Source: Bolinopsis microptera
Lineage: Eukaryota > Ctenophora > Tentaculata > Lobata > Bolinopsidae
Assembly (NCBI RefSeq): GCF_026151205.1
Contig: NC_087075.1
Coordinates: 7,274,858 to 7,338,857 of the forward strand
Reading direction: 5' to 3'
Length of the DNA: 64,000 nt
Position 1 is the stretch's first letter, and every line of letters starts with the position of its first letter. Of the stretch, positions 1 through 11,109 are shown in pieces. The translations under genes and the position numbers were made by a program. A model generated the notes under the pieces. It did no database searches and was not told where the DNA came from. It saw only the letters and a list, made by a program, of their open reading frames with translations.

Positions 1-764
1 GTGACTGCTAGTAGAGAAAATATGAAGGTTCCACCAGTAGACATAAGTATCGAAAGCAGGGCATTGGCTCGACCTCCGAGGCGGGGTATCCGTGAGGACC
101 CTGGTCGTAATCAGCTCTGCACTGATTCAGTGTATCCTGATGCCTGAAATCTCGGACACTGCCTACGTACGGGGTAGACAGCCACGGATGATTTTGTCTG
201 TGAGCTTTTCATCACTTCCTGACATGAGCCAGACCTCAGCTGGATCCTTCCTTTTCCTTTTTCTTCACTTCCCGTTCAGTCTACCTCTTCATCATCAGTT
301 TGAGTTGCTTCGCCTTGCTTTCGAACTTTGCCTCCACAGTTCACCACGGCACCTCTTTTGGCCTCCTGCCGGGCAACACTAGCTCTCAGACACTGTCTAA
401 CTTACCGCGCACGGTTTAGTTTCTGTGTCTTTTCTGTGGCCGTGTATTCCGTTTTATGCCACCCTCTCTGCCGTTCTCGCGTTTGCGCTCACCCACTCCT
501 CAGTGGGCTGTTCATTTGACAGAGTTACTGGCTGGCACTCCCATCATCTTCTCACTCACCATCACTGCCCAATCAAATTTATGCAATCAAAATCACTATA
601 CACCCATAATCATATGATCAAAACACAAAGCTTTGAAATATACTTTTTTCTGTTTGAGATTTGAATAACGTTACTGTAATGTTCCAAATTATATTTTAAA
701 TGTTCAAAAAAAAAAATGTAATCATAGAATAGAGAATTTGAATAGAGATTTAGCAGAATGACAG
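1..764. other. intergenic, no gene seen
   Basis: Three short overlapping open frames occur here, but none has a recognisable domain, a convincing start context or splice structure. I see no RNA gene or repeat of note. Confidence refers to the absence of a recognisable gene. Confidence 0.5.
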
Positions 765-911
765 GCTGAGCGCCACCCAGTAAGTAATGAACCTACCAAC
801 ATCTGCAACAAATGCGAAGAGCAAATAAATTCTACAGAACACTTCCTATCCAGATGCCAAGCCTACGAACTATCAAGGAAAAACGTGTTCGAAAATTTCA
901 TCATTAAAATA
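765..911 (+). pseudogene. LINE reverse transcriptase C-terminal fragment
   Basis: One reading frame gives a short peptide with the pattern C-x2-C-x7-E-H-F-L-x2-C (ICNKCEEQ, then STEHFLSRC). This is the zinc-knuckle-like tail typical of non-LTR retrotransposon proteins after the reverse transcriptase domain. No RT core is present upstream and the frame fades downstream, so this is a 5'-truncated, dead copy. The motif is seen directly; assigning it to a LINE rests on known family architecture. The clade cannot be told from so little. Confidence 0.55.
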
Positions 912-1430
912 GGTTTATTCCACACCCTTGCTTTTCCGATATTTAACTTATATTTTAATTTACCGTTACTGCGAAGTATCTAGACTGCTTTTTACCTCCT
1001 TAGCTGATACAATAAGCGGTTCAAAGCATACCTTTTCTCTGCTTGGCCGCCAGCACGGTGCTTAGCAACCAGTACCATAGAGTCAGGCTGACTCTAATAG
1101 TCAGTTACTTTAGCCTAGCTGACGGACCCCGTTTTTCTATCAGCTAATGCTGATGACTATAGGGGGAGATGTTCCAATACCACTCACACCGATCCTTCTA
1201 GATTCACTAAGGTCTTATCTCTCATAGGTCGTTTTGCAATAATGACTTGCAATTTGTATAAAAGATTCCCGTAACCCATTAATTAATACACAGGACATAA
1301 CGTCCACATGAACCATTATACCGATCTAAAGAAGTCAAGATAGGCCCGCATCAGTCCTAGCCCTCCCCCAATAAAGAGGAAGAGGAGAACTCCCAACATA
1401 CAGGAACTTCATACTCTTCGGCCTGTGGAA
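912..1430. other. intergenic, nothing recognised
   Basis: AT-rich sequence with no open frame, RNA gene or tandem repeat that I can support. It runs into a C-run at the edge of the SINE-like sequence that follows. Confidence 0.45.
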
Positions 1431-1562
1431 GGCCCCCCCCCCGAAAGCTGTACCAAATCACAGCTTGGTAACTGGCCGACTTGCATCCGACCGAATTTGA
1501 ACCCGGGCCTTCTGCTTGGGAGGCGATCGTGTTACCACTACACCACCCGGCCGACGATTATC
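1431..1562 (-). repeat. tRNA-derived SINE relic (Gly-like head)
   Basis: On the minus strand the segment reads like a degenerate glycine tRNA: an A-box-like GGTGTAGTGGTAACACG, a loop containing CCTCCCA, and a B-box-like GGGTTCAAATTC at the expected spacing. The acceptor, anticodon and T stems do not pair well, so it should not be a working tRNA. A tRNA-headed SINE or old pseudo-tRNA fits better. The sequence between about 1431 and 1475 may be the SINE body. Confidence 0.5.
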
Positions 1563-2092
1563 TATATACCTTTATTATATTTTTTATTGGTTACATATTG
1601 TTATTTTATATACCTAGTCGGTTCAGTGTGTTTTGGTCCGGGCTTTTCCTGAGCTGACCCTGCCATAGCTCTCTAGCTTGGGCAGGTTTGACTTACAATA
1701 TATATGTATATATATTAATATTATATATATGTATGCCTGTAAAAAGTTTAAAGTTTAAACTTATTATGACAGGACCGCCGAGAGCAGCATCCTGTCCAAA
1801 TTCCAGATGAGTATTAATGGAGAACATTTCGCCGTGCAAAAGGCCTAGCTGAGCAATTTAGCATTGGAGATCATTTTCAAACACGGTTTTAAAAACGATT
1901 CAAATATTACAGTTTTAAATGTATGTTATAGCCTGCCAGCAGCTCTTGCTAAAAAAATGTGGTTTGAAAAAGGTGCAACATTGAGTGACCCCCCCCCCCC
2001 CCCCCTAAAGACGTCAGCATTCTCCAGACCCCCTTGCATCCTTAACCCCCTTACTTAATACTTACCCCCCTCCCGTCAGCCAGCGAGGGGGT
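1563..2092. other. intergenic, AT-rich with a C-run
   Basis: Holds an AT-rich patch with palindromic TATATA steps near 1695-1735 and a poly-C tract near 1988-2004. No gene is supported. Confidence 0.45.
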
Positions 2093-2243
2093 ATAGAAAT
2101 GCTGACGGGTGTAGGCAGGAAAAATTAGTATGCGACTGATATGAACAGTTGGTCAACAGAGTTAAGTTCATCGAAGTACTAATATTAAGGAAATTTGCGA
2201 AGTTTTATTGTTAATAAAATTGATTTGAACCAAAAAATGTTGC
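2093..2243 (+). repeat. direct repeat, copy 1
   Basis: About 145 bp starting AAATGCTGACGGGTGTAGGC and ending near AATAAAATTGATTTGAA recurs at 2922-3066 with scattered substitutions and small indels. It is probably part of a dispersed repeat rather than a recent duplication, given the divergence. No coding potential is seen. Confidence 0.75.
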
Positions 2244-2269
2244 CAAAATTCACGTTACATTTCTGCAAG

Positions 2270-2353
2270 GCTCAGACCCCCCGGCCCCCCGTTCAGCATC
2301 TCCAAACCTGCCCTTCCCCTCAGCTGCCGACGTCATAATATGTGAACGCTCCC
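2270..2353. mobile_element. partial MITE, right-end half
   Basis: C-rich sequence ending in ATAATATGTGAACGCTCCC matches the right terminal repeat of the GTTCACATATTACG MITE family also seen at 8107, 10128 and 40293. The left half is missing. Confidence 0.45.
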
Positions 2354-2921
2354 ATACCCACAATTCAATGGTTCAATTGTTCAATATTCCAGCTCAAACT
2401 TTTGAAGCTATCAGTATAACTATAAGTGTAGACTGTCCCTGATCATCACGTCGAGACCAATTGAATGGATATAATTAGTTAATGTACAATAATATTAATG
2501 GTGGTATGCCAACAAACTCCACCTTAGTGACCCTATAATAGTACTAATTATAGTACCCTATTATAATAGTACTATATACTATTTTATTATTATGACTAGG
2601 TGGTATTAGGACATGATGTGATGAGGGAAAGTATCGACTGACTCCAAAAAACAAAGACGTAAAAGTTATTAAGAGTTTACGGGTACAAAACCAACATAGA
2701 TAAAACTTTGAAGGAGAGCCAAGTTTGAGCTACAAATTACAATATGAAACAATTGCACTGCCACGATTGAAATTTGTATCTGATGAGGGCGGTAGTAAAT
2801 TGACCACAGTTATGCCTAATAAACCATATCATTTATAATTTAGTACTAAACTTTGAACTAATATTTGTTCGTTTTGAGTACGCCTTGAGTTGATCAGTAC
2901 GACTAGTAAGTTTTTCGTATA
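2354..2921. other. intergenic, AT-rich
   Basis: AT-rich with repeated TATAATAGTACTA steps around 2530-2600. No gene is seen. Confidence 0.45.
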
Positions 2922-3066
2922 AAATGCTGACGGGTGTAGGCAAGAAAAATTAGTATGCGACTTATTTAAACAGTTGGTCAACAGAGTTCAGTTCACCGAG
3001 GTGCTAATATTATTATTAAGGAACGGAAATTACCAAAGTTTTATTGTTAATAAAATTGATTTGAAA
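2922..3066 (+). repeat. direct repeat, copy 2
   Basis: Second copy of the repeat at 2093-2243, same orientation, with a short ATT insertion and substitutions. It ends about 380 bp before the start codon of the pentraxin-like gene. Confidence 0.75.
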
Positions 3067-3448
3067 CTAAAATGGGTTCTTTTGCGATAGTGTAAACGCG
3101 ACAGCTAGCGCCATCCAGCGCTATAGTTGTCGCTAACTAGCTCGAAATTATCATAATTTAGATGGTCGTAGTTCATACTGAGGCAGTACAAAAAAAATTC
3201 CTTGATTGTCATCGACTCTGACAGATTCATGATCATGGAACTCTTTTACAAAGTAACAAATTATGAGTTTAGACGTCTCACAAACATTTTGTTGTTCATA
3301 CTAAACAGTATATTCAATCTATAGACTATATCTTATACAATATATTTTTAATGTTCCAGGAATAATGGACCAGTACAGGAAAGGATCTGACTAGCTATCC
3401 AGATCAGTCCAGTAATATTTAGTAGATTAATATCTCAGCGAAGTTAAA

Positions 3449-4913
3449 ATGTTCCGTTTTATCTTCTCCGTGTTATTGGCATTAGTTGTATGTCCAGGGT
3501 TTACTACCGCAGCCAGCGGCACCAGGAGCGATACAGCTCTTAAGTTTGCTTATGATAGAAATACTTACATATCTTACAGTCCCAACGTTAACTCACTGAC
3601 AGAAAAGTTTTCTGTTTGTGTGTGGATCCGCAAGTTCCATTCTGGAATTAACCCATGCCCGTTTGCGTATAAAGGTTCCGAGTTATTCATGACAGACAGT
3701 GGGCAATACAACCGACTGTTCGGTTCCAGCTCCCTGGACGGTAGACTGACCAGCAAGTTCACCCCCACTGCCAATACTTGGTATTTGTACTGCTCAACCT
3801 GGAGCCTTACTTCTAGAACCTTCCGAGTGTACGTGAACGGGCAACAAGTAGGGACCCAGACAACACCTTCCGGGAGAAGGCTGCAGACAGGCGGAGCATT
3901 AACCTTGGGGAGTTATGGACCAGGCAGCAGCGGGCACCAATTCGGAGGCATGCTTTTTAACTTTAATATGTACTCTAAAGAACTGACGGCTACAGAAGTA
4001 GCTGCCCTGTCTTCAGCTGGATTTTGTGCAGAGATTCCTGAGCAGTTGGAGGAGTACCGGATAAGAAAGTGGGGAGATATTCTCAAACTGAGCCGAACTG
4101 GTGCTGTGTTGGACGCAGACACTAGATGTCCTGCATTCGTTGAACTAGGGAAAAAGCTGGAATTGGCCGTGGCAGAAAAGAGTTCTCTGGAACTATCCTT
4201 AAACAAAACGAGGACAGATCTACTCAAAGTTCAGGAGGAACTAGTTGGGGTACAAGAACGCTTCGACTCAACCCAGGAGGAACTAGTAGCAACAGAAGGG
4301 GAGTTGAATGAAACGAGGAGTGACCTGCAAGAAACAAATTTGGAACTGAGGAATCTCACGGAGTCTAAATGTGCGCTAAAGAAAGGGAATTTGACAAAGT
4401 GGGATATGTTTTATTCGCCCGAGTACTTTAATAAAACCTTCACTCGCACTCTCTACCAACAACTCACTTCGACATGGGATTCCATTAGCAGTAAGACTAG
4501 ATGCAATTAATATTCACATTAATTAGTCAACGTTTTTATCATATTGTGTCGCAATTGAAATGTATATCTTTTAAAGAAAATTATTTTATAATATGTTTGA
4601 ATTTGATACTAAGTAACCGGTAAAATACATATTACACATTTGTTCATTATGTTTGACAGAAGTTCATAATTATACTTTACCAGCACACGATACGTTCAGT
4701 ACGAAAAATTCTTGTGATACCAAAAACTCTATGATCAATGATCATTATACCAATATGCTGAATCAAATATTTATCATCGTTTATTTATGAACGTGTTCTA
4801 ACTTCTCCTCTTATTCAGATCGACTGTTTGGGATGACGATTACCGACAAGGTAATCGAGCTGATAAAAGATCTGGACGACGATCAGATCGACCACTGCGA
4901 AGAACTATCATAA
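3449..4913 (+). CDS. secreted pentraxin/LamG-like coiled-coil protein
   Basis: Two coding exons, 3449-4490 and 4819-4913, give 378 residues. The donor is A|GTAAGA and the acceptor TTATTCAG; the join completes an Asn codon and ends at TAA 4911-4913. An upstream 5'-UTR exon may start near 3360 after TGTTCCAG. The protein has a signal peptide (about 1-22), a concanavalin/pentraxin-like domain (about 28-190, with FSVCVW, a strand motif YVNGQQVG and GGALTLGSYG), then a Cys-flanked linker RIRKWGDILKLSRTG (about 204-226). I recall similar linkers after such domains in other invertebrate proteins. A heptad-rich coiled coil follows (about 228-310), then a short tail. Five N-x-T sequons lie in the second half. 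A secreted, possibly oligomeric lectin or matrix protein is likely; the ligand is unknown. AATAAA occurs at 5191. Without splicing the frame would stop at 4510 with an implausible tail. Confidence 0.85.
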
Positions 4914-5730
4914 AGCCTTGCTACTGAGACAATGTAAGTTAAGTACTTACCACACTGACTTATTAAATATTTTAATTATCAAATGTCAAATCAAGCGAAT
5001 TCTTTCAAATTTATTTGTGTACTAATCTAAAATTAAAATGTGTCGTTCGACTTTTTTCTAACTTAACCTATTTTTAAATCAGGTGCTAATTCTTGCCGGT
5101 ATTAACTTACATTTTAGTGATTTAAATCACAATCTCTAATTTGATGTTTCATTTCTAGCTTTCTACCTCCCTAGTTATACTTAAAGACTTAATAAACATA
5201 TTGTTCACCAAACAAAAATTTAGAAAATCTGTGATATTTCGGTCCAGGAAATTTTATCTTGTCTCTGTCCGGAATTTAGCTTCCAGTACCACGATTGGGT
5301 CTCATATCATTTATAGGTAACTGACTAATTGCTCTCAGGACAAAAGTCCCGTCAAATCTGTGAAATTTCGGTTCAGGAAACAGTCTATTTTGAAACTTGA
5401 AATTATCAATTTTCCATTTTGCCTTATCCTTTTTTTGTGATGCATTCTCAGGCCGGAACCAAACTTTTAGTATAATTGTGTCTTATAATGCCATACATAT
5501 TTAACTGACTTATTGTGAATGCCAAAATAGAAACGTTTTACAAATTTAACATTTGGATGACCAGCGTACATTTTAAAATCTGTCAACCAAATTAACACCA
5601 GAATAAATTTAAATGGAAGTATATTTCATAAAGTTTGTACTACAATCCAACTTCTACTGGACACAAAGCTAAGTTTGAAACGTTTTGATATCACTAATTA
5701 GAATACCTTATGAGTTATGGGTCATAATTA
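4914..5730. other. 3' UTR and intergenic
   Basis: Contains the probable 3' UTR of the pentraxin-like gene with a polyadenylation hexamer AATAAA at 5191-5196. The rest is AT-rich with no gene seen. Confidence 0.5.
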
Positions 5731-5732
5731 TC

Positions 5733-5793
5733 ACGGACATAACGTTCACGCTGAAGACCTTAGCGTGAATAATTATGTCCGTAATAATAATGT
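5733..5793. repeat. imperfect inverted repeat
   Basis: CGGACATAA-TTCACGCT pairs with AGCGTGAA-TTATGTCCG around a short loop, and further GTCCG words follow to about 5840. It may be the end of a hairpin-type MITE. Confidence 0.5.
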
Positions 5794-5927
5794 CTGTGGC
5801 ATTAAGGTCCGTGAATAATAAAGTCCGGTAAATATTTCCATTAATTTTAGTGTGTTTCCCTACATATGCGTAGATATGTGTGTAGCTGATTACTATTTTA
5901 TCGGACCCTATTTGAACGGACATTAAT

Positions 5928-6050
5928 TGAACGCTGGAGGTGCTATAGTCCCGGAAATATTGCCCTCTTATTTGGGCAATAGCCGGGCACTGTCCAAGAA
6001 AGTGTTATACAGTCTCTTTTTCGTCGCCGCACATAGGGCAAGTTTGTAAC
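5928..6050 (-). pseudogene. LINE C-terminal fragment, broken
   Basis: Minus-strand translation gives CPMCGDEKETV, a stop, then HFLGQCPAIAQIR. This is the C-x2-C...H-F-L-x2-C-P tail of a non-LTR retrotransposon protein, interrupted by a stop codon. No RT core is present. It lies just downstream (minus strand) of the exon at 6093-6172, so it may sit in that gene's intron. Confidence 0.55.
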
Positions 6051-6092
6051 TTTATTAAACTAATTAATTATCTAATGACCGACAACACTCAC

Positions 6093-7750
6093 CTTGACAG
6101 CCAGTCTGAACTCAAAGTCTGGAGCGTCAATTGAGAGGATCAGATCAATAACAACTTTCTGTTGTTTTCCAGCTTTCAAACAAGGCATCTCTACTACCCT
6201 GGTCTTTATACCCTATTAAGTGCGTGTTAGAGATCGTATTAGAGATCGCGTTAGAGATCGCGTTAGAGATCATGTTAGAGATCGTGTTATAGTTCGTGTT
6301 AGAGATCGTGTTAGAGATCGTGTTAGAGATCGTGTTAGAGATCGTGCACACTTCACATATTACGTTATCAAGCTTAGAAGGAGTGGTTTAGAAATAGTGT
6401 TATTTCTACTCAATAGCCACGTGAAAGATTGCTAGCGATTGGGGATGGCGTGGGTAGAGGATCTAAAAAGGTATTTTACTTTACATCCTTGAAAACATCT
6501 CCACTTATCTACTACTCTGCCAGATAATTTGTTTCTGAGTAAAGAACAAACCTTTATTTGCGGAGTGTCTGATCCAAATGTACATTCTTCTAAAGAGATT
6601 TTTTCTGAAAAGAAAAGTAGTAAATACCATAATATTTCAACCAAAAATTACATATCGAAATCCCTTTTAAAGATTCGATGGAAAAGTAAACATTAATTTA
6701 GATGAAGGTAATGTTAAGTTGAGCGTATAATGACTAACGTATTACCAATGATGTCTGGTGTAAGATTGTTCAGTTCTTTCTCTAGAACCGTCTTTACGAG
6801 CTCGTGAACCTGACAAAGATAATATTATCAGAAACATGCGATAATTGAGGAATGAGGAAGATTAGATCAGCCACCTTTGACGTGGCTCAAAAAAAGATAG
6901 CTCTATTGTATAAAGAGGTTTTTCTTAAGTGCGGTGTGCGATTGAAGGACGAAGGTGAATGTCGAAATATTTTGTTGTTAAGTGTTGTTAAGTGTTGTAC
7001 AGTGTTGTTCAGTGTTGTTAAGTGTTGTTAAGTGTTGTTAAGTGTTGTTAAGTGTTGTTAAGTGTTTTTAAGTGTTATTAAGTGTTTTTAAGTGTTGTTA
7101 AGTGTTATTAAGTGTTGTTAAGTGTTGTTAAGTGTTATTAAGTGTTGTTAAGTGTTATTAAGTGTTGTTAAGTGTTGTTCAGTACAGTGTTGTTCAGTGT
7201 TGTAAAGTGTTGTTAAGTGTTGTTAAGTGTTGTTAAGTGTTGTTCAGTACAGTGTTGTTCAGTGTTGTAAAGTGTTGTTAAGTGTTGTTAAGTGTTGTTA
7301 AGTGTTGTTCAGTACAGTGTTGTTCAGTGTTGTAAAGTGTTGTTAAGTGTTGTTAAGTGTTGTTAAGTGTTGTTAAGTGTTGTTCAGTACAGTGTTGTAC
7401 AGTGTTGTTCAGTGTTGTAAAGTGTTGTTAAGTGTTGTTAAGTGTTGTTCAGTACAGTGTTGTTCAGTGTTGTAAAGTGTTGTTAAGTGTTGTTAAGTGT
7501 TGTTAAGTGTTGTTAAGTGTTGTTCAGTACAGTGTTGTTAAGTGTTGTTAAGTGTTGTTAAGTGTTGTAAAGTGTTGTTAAGTGTTGTTCACAAGAAACT
7601 GACCTGGTCGTTGTTAACGTAGTACCAAGATGAGATAATAGAGTTCAACCACTCCATGCTCGAATAATCCATTATTCCAATGCCCGTGTTACTACTAAGA
7701 TCACAGCCTAGTGTGGAACTGACCGTCAGTAAAAGCAGCAAAGGAAACAT
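6093..7750 (-). CDS. partial gene, unidentified secreted protein
   Basis: Three exon-like segments on the minus strand are phase-compatible. 7750-7604 (49 codons) starts with ATG and a hydrophobic run MFPLLLLLTVSSTLGC and ends at CAG|GTCAGT. 6809-6746 follows TTTGTCAG and encodes VHELVKTVLEKELNNLTPDI. 6172-6093 ends at AAG|GTGAGT and encodes VVIDLILSIDAPDFEFRLAV. The acceptor of the third segment is weak and other AGs are possible. No further exon was found downstream, so the 3' end is missing. The first segment could instead be an internal exon starting at GTCAG or CACTAG. A faint resemblance to BPI/LBP proteins (NDQVHELV compared with their NSQVCEKV region) is only a suggestion: the conserved Cys is absent. 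Confidence 0.45.
6222..6352. repeat. 12-bp tandem repeat GTGTTAGAGATC
   Basis: About ten copies of a 12-bp unit with minor variants. Because 12 is a multiple of 3, both strands read as open frames; these are not genes. It lies immediately upstream of the third exon of the minus-strand gene, inside its intron. Confidence 0.9.
6353..6745. other. intron of the minus-strand gene
   Basis: No gene or clear repeat is seen beyond the 12-bp array. Short open frames lack support. Confidence 0.4.
6965..7590. repeat. 10-bp minisatellite AGTGTTGTTA
   Basis: Some 60 units of AGTGTTGTTA and variants (AGTGTTATTA, AGTGTTGTTC). From about 7180 a longer module, CAGTACAGTGTTGTTCAGTG plus AAAGTG units, recurs about every 60-90 bp, so the array has higher-order structure. 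It ends just 14 bp from the donor of exon 7604-7750. Confidence 0.95.
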
Positions 7751-8106
7751 AACGACAATCAAATATTCAGTCAGTATTGCACTGTTATAGGTAAAATACT
7801 TAAAACAACAGGTACAAGGTATGTTACAGCTTGATAAGGATAAGAATAGAAGGGATAAGGTTTCAGAGTAGAGGCTGTGATACGTGAGAAGTAAGGCTGC
7901 CAAGTTTTACTACGTTTTCACAAACACAAAGAGAGATTAGATAACAATTCATTTAAAGCTTATAAGTCAAACTAGCAATCTTGATCGTAAATTGATAAAT
8001 GAATTTCATTGGTCGGTGCTTGAAGCTAACTATTTAATTTTAACCACCCCACCTCCCCACCAGTAGTACTTATAAAGTTTACTGTAAGTTCATTACAGGT
8101 CAGTAA

Positions 8107-8261
8107 GGGATCGTTCACATTCCAAGTAATCACTTTTTGGACAATTCTTACCACCCCCCCCTCCTTAATCAATTCTTCACATCCATTCTGTTAGGGTTAA
8201 GATTACACTAGCGTAATCATTTAGAAACCCCCTCAGTGATTACGTAATATGTGAACGACCT
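8107..8261. mobile_element. MITE of the GTTCACATATTACG family
   Basis: Begins GGGATCGTTCACATTCC and ends GTGATTACGTAATATGTGAACGACC, with a C-rich tract and the shared internal words GATTACACTAGCG and AATCATTTAGAAACCCCC. Non-coding, 155 bp. The termini are inverted repeats, so a non-autonomous DNA transposon is inferred; the superfamily is not known. Confidence 0.7.
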
Positions 8262-10020
8262 CTAAGTTAACCACTATTTCTCATGAATACCTGGTATAAA
8301 ATGATATTTCTCGTCAACAGAGTGGAAACCGCAACATAAGCTTTTAACGAAATGACGAAACCAGAAGGAAAAGGAAGCGAGCAATTTTTCTTCCTGCATA
8401 GCGCCGAGAAAATGTATTTTGGAAACCGGGGCCAGACTACGAAACTCCGGAAGTACGGTACGGTTTTTCGAAGGCCAGCAAGTTCAGGACTCATATTTCT
8501 ACTCAAAGGAATCTTTGCCAGGTTCATTTGTACTTTCAGTTGCAAAAACACAATTCACAAAAACATTACTGGGTTATGTTTCAATGTATTCCTGGTTCAG
8601 ACGCCTTCTAATTGTATAGAATGGTAACGGAGCTGGTTACACGTACAGCTGGCAGTCTGCCAGTAATCAAGAATCGCAAAAGAGAAGATATGTAAGAAGA
8701 TTTTTTATAAAAGATCGAAGGTCAACTAAAGAAATGATCAAACACACATTCTCAACAACTATAACATGGTCCCTACCTTTGAAGATAGATTTAAAGAACG
8801 AAGTGCAGAACATCAGACTGAAACAAGAATACAACACAAGTTTTAAGCGCTACCAACAAATTTATTTATGTCTAGTCTGTGCTGCACTTCCAAATACCAG
8901 CACAATCCAATGCACACTCACGTTTAAAGACGCAATACATTGTTGCAGACTATTTACCAAAGTGGAGATCTAGATCTGCATTTCATTGTATAGAATCTAA
9001 ACCAACCAGTACAAACAGCGAGTGTGAGCCCACATGGTAAGGTTGATTATACCATTTTGAGAATTTTGCAGAAATATTTCACATGTCCATTGTCCGGTCC
9101 CCTAATCATTTGATGGTTTAACTAGCACTAGCAGAAATAGTACAAGATATTTATCAAGTTCAACAGATACTAGATATATTGTCAGATGTAAAAGTCTCGA
9201 TCAGTATTATATAAGATAGCATATTCTCATTATGTCATACAACTAGAAGTAAAACATGTTAGTATGTACAAATGTACATTGTAGTAGGTCTATTGTTCAG
9301 GTTGCTGGTGCCTTATAAATGGGTAATGTTAAAGACTCTATGTTAATGCATAATGCGCGCAGTGGACATGATGTTTGGAAGCGATGCTTCCTGATAAATA
9401 TGCTAGCCAATCTAGTCCAGTAGCTATATTTATAAAGCCATAAGGAATCGTTCGCATATACGTATTACAAGCTATTTCAAAAGTTATTTTTGGCCATTTC
9501 AGATCCCCTTCCCCACTTTAAGCATAAGTTTACATTATATTGTCAATTGTGTAGAAATTGCAATAGAAGTTAGTTTTACAAATCTGAAATCCCTAAGCTA
9601 GCTTACGAAATATTTGAACAATCCTTATCTAAACAGTAAAACCATTAGATTGTGTACCGAAATATTCATAGTTTAGAATGGGAAGATATAAGATCTCAAT
9701 CTAATTAGTTTATAATTGGTGGAGCGCACTAAACACTATCAAACGTGGCTTTAATTTAATGAAAATCTTCTGATTAGAATAGAAATGGTGGTATCAGATC
9801 TCCAAATAATCACAAGTAAATTATAATTCAATACTTAAATCATTAACTTAGCCGCTGAATATTATTAAAAATAAAAAATTGTGCTAAGGTCTCAACGTAA
9901 CACAAGGCATGATTGCATATTCTTTTGGGAATACATTATTTTTCACTGGATAACGCGTGATTAACAACGGATTAACAAACTAAAAGTTTTATGCAAAAGC
10001 AATAGTCAGTGGTATTCAGG
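8262..10020. other. intergenic, no supported gene
   Basis: Open frames at 8352-8627, 8419-8619, 8267-8551 (minus) and 8734-8973 overlap one another, have no domain I recognise and no clear splice sites. The rest is AT-rich and unremarkable. Confidence 0.45.
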
Positions 10021-10022
10021 TA

Positions 10023-10061
10023 TTCTTGGAATCGAATATTCGAAATATTCGATTCCAAGAA
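10023..10061. repeat. perfect 18-bp-arm palindrome
   Basis: TTCTTGGAATCGAATATT is followed after 3 bases by its exact reverse complement, and a further partial copy (AAAGGTTCTTAGAATAGAAT) follows at about 10092. Its function is unknown. Confidence 0.85.
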
Positions 10062-10127
10062 CCTTTAGTGTTTAGGAATATTAAATTTCTTAAAGGTTCT
10101 TAGAATAGAATGATAATTTCAGTATAT

Positions 10128-10444
10128 GGGGTCGTTCACATATTACGTAATCAATATTTTGACAATTTTTACCCCCCCCCCCCCCCTCCGTAATCAACCG
10201 TAATCAAGACCGAACCCCCCCCCCCCCCCTATATTACGTAATCAAGGTTTGACCCCCCGGCCCCCCCCCCCCCCCCCCCGTAATCAAGACCCAATTTTAT
10301 TACTATAGATAGTAATAGATCTATTACATGTTCCATTTATTTATTGAAAGCTATCACAACGGGTTAATGAATGAAATAATCGCAAAAAATTACACTAGCG
10401 TAATCATTTGGAAACCCCCTCCCGCTCGGCTGTGAACGAACCCT
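10128..10444. mobile_element. MITE with three poly-C modules
   Basis: Starts GGGGTCGTTCACATATTACG and ends CTGTGAACGAACCC. Inside, a module of GTAATCAAGACC plus a run of 15-20 C repeats three times, suggesting slippage-driven growth. It shares TTACACTAGCGTAATCATTTG with the copies at 8107 and 40293. Confidence 0.75.
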
Positions 10445-11100
10445 AACCACCCTGGCTACGTGACCAGTAACACTAACAATAACATAAGGGCCTCAGTGAC
10501 GGTAATAAATATTCTACAACCTTGGATTTGCTCGACGTATCTTATCTCCCAGAGCGGAAGAAGGACGGTTAGGGGCCTATGCCAGAACGGCCTTGTTACA
10601 ATACACATTACCAAGATGTAGCCAACTTGTGAGAAAATTTGGCTGATTTTCAGATGATACGGTCGGTTTACAATTACAAATATAATTAGTAATTAATTAC
10701 TTATCATAATTGTAAACCTACAACTAACTGAGCAAGTAGCAAGAGGATGTGCTCACAGATGTCTAGTTGCTTAAATGGACACGTTCATTTGAGTTTGAGG
10801 ATATTGGTAAACAAAAATAATAGCGTTTTCGACGATAGTGGCTTAATTTTGACATCTATTAACCTAGCACGTTCAGAAGTTCTGAACATTAGCCACGTAA
10901 CCCATACTCCCATATGCACCGCTCAGAAAGAAAATCTATTGTTGTTAGGCACTATAATGTTTCAAATGTCACATTTTGTGTGACTTAGTTAACTGCAGTT
11001 GTCTAATTATCATTCCTTGGTCTGAAATATAGTAAATTAGGTCAATCTTACAATTATGATACAACATTGGTTAATGGGCACGGATCGAACGGTTACAAGG
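10445..11100. other. intergenic, no supported gene
   Basis: Contains an AT-rich imperfect inverted repeat at about 10670-10720 (TTTACAATTA / TAATTGTAAA). The 78-residue open frame at 10747-10983 has no recognisable feature. Confidence 0.4.
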
Positions 11101-11109
11101 CAATATTTG

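Noticed and set aside
2773-2800. CTGATGAG word as a hammerhead ribozyme core
   Set aside because: No GAAA box or stem III partner follows.
8352-8973. Cluster of 66-94-residue frames
   Set aside because: Mutually overlapping frames on both strands with no recognisable domain or splice borders.
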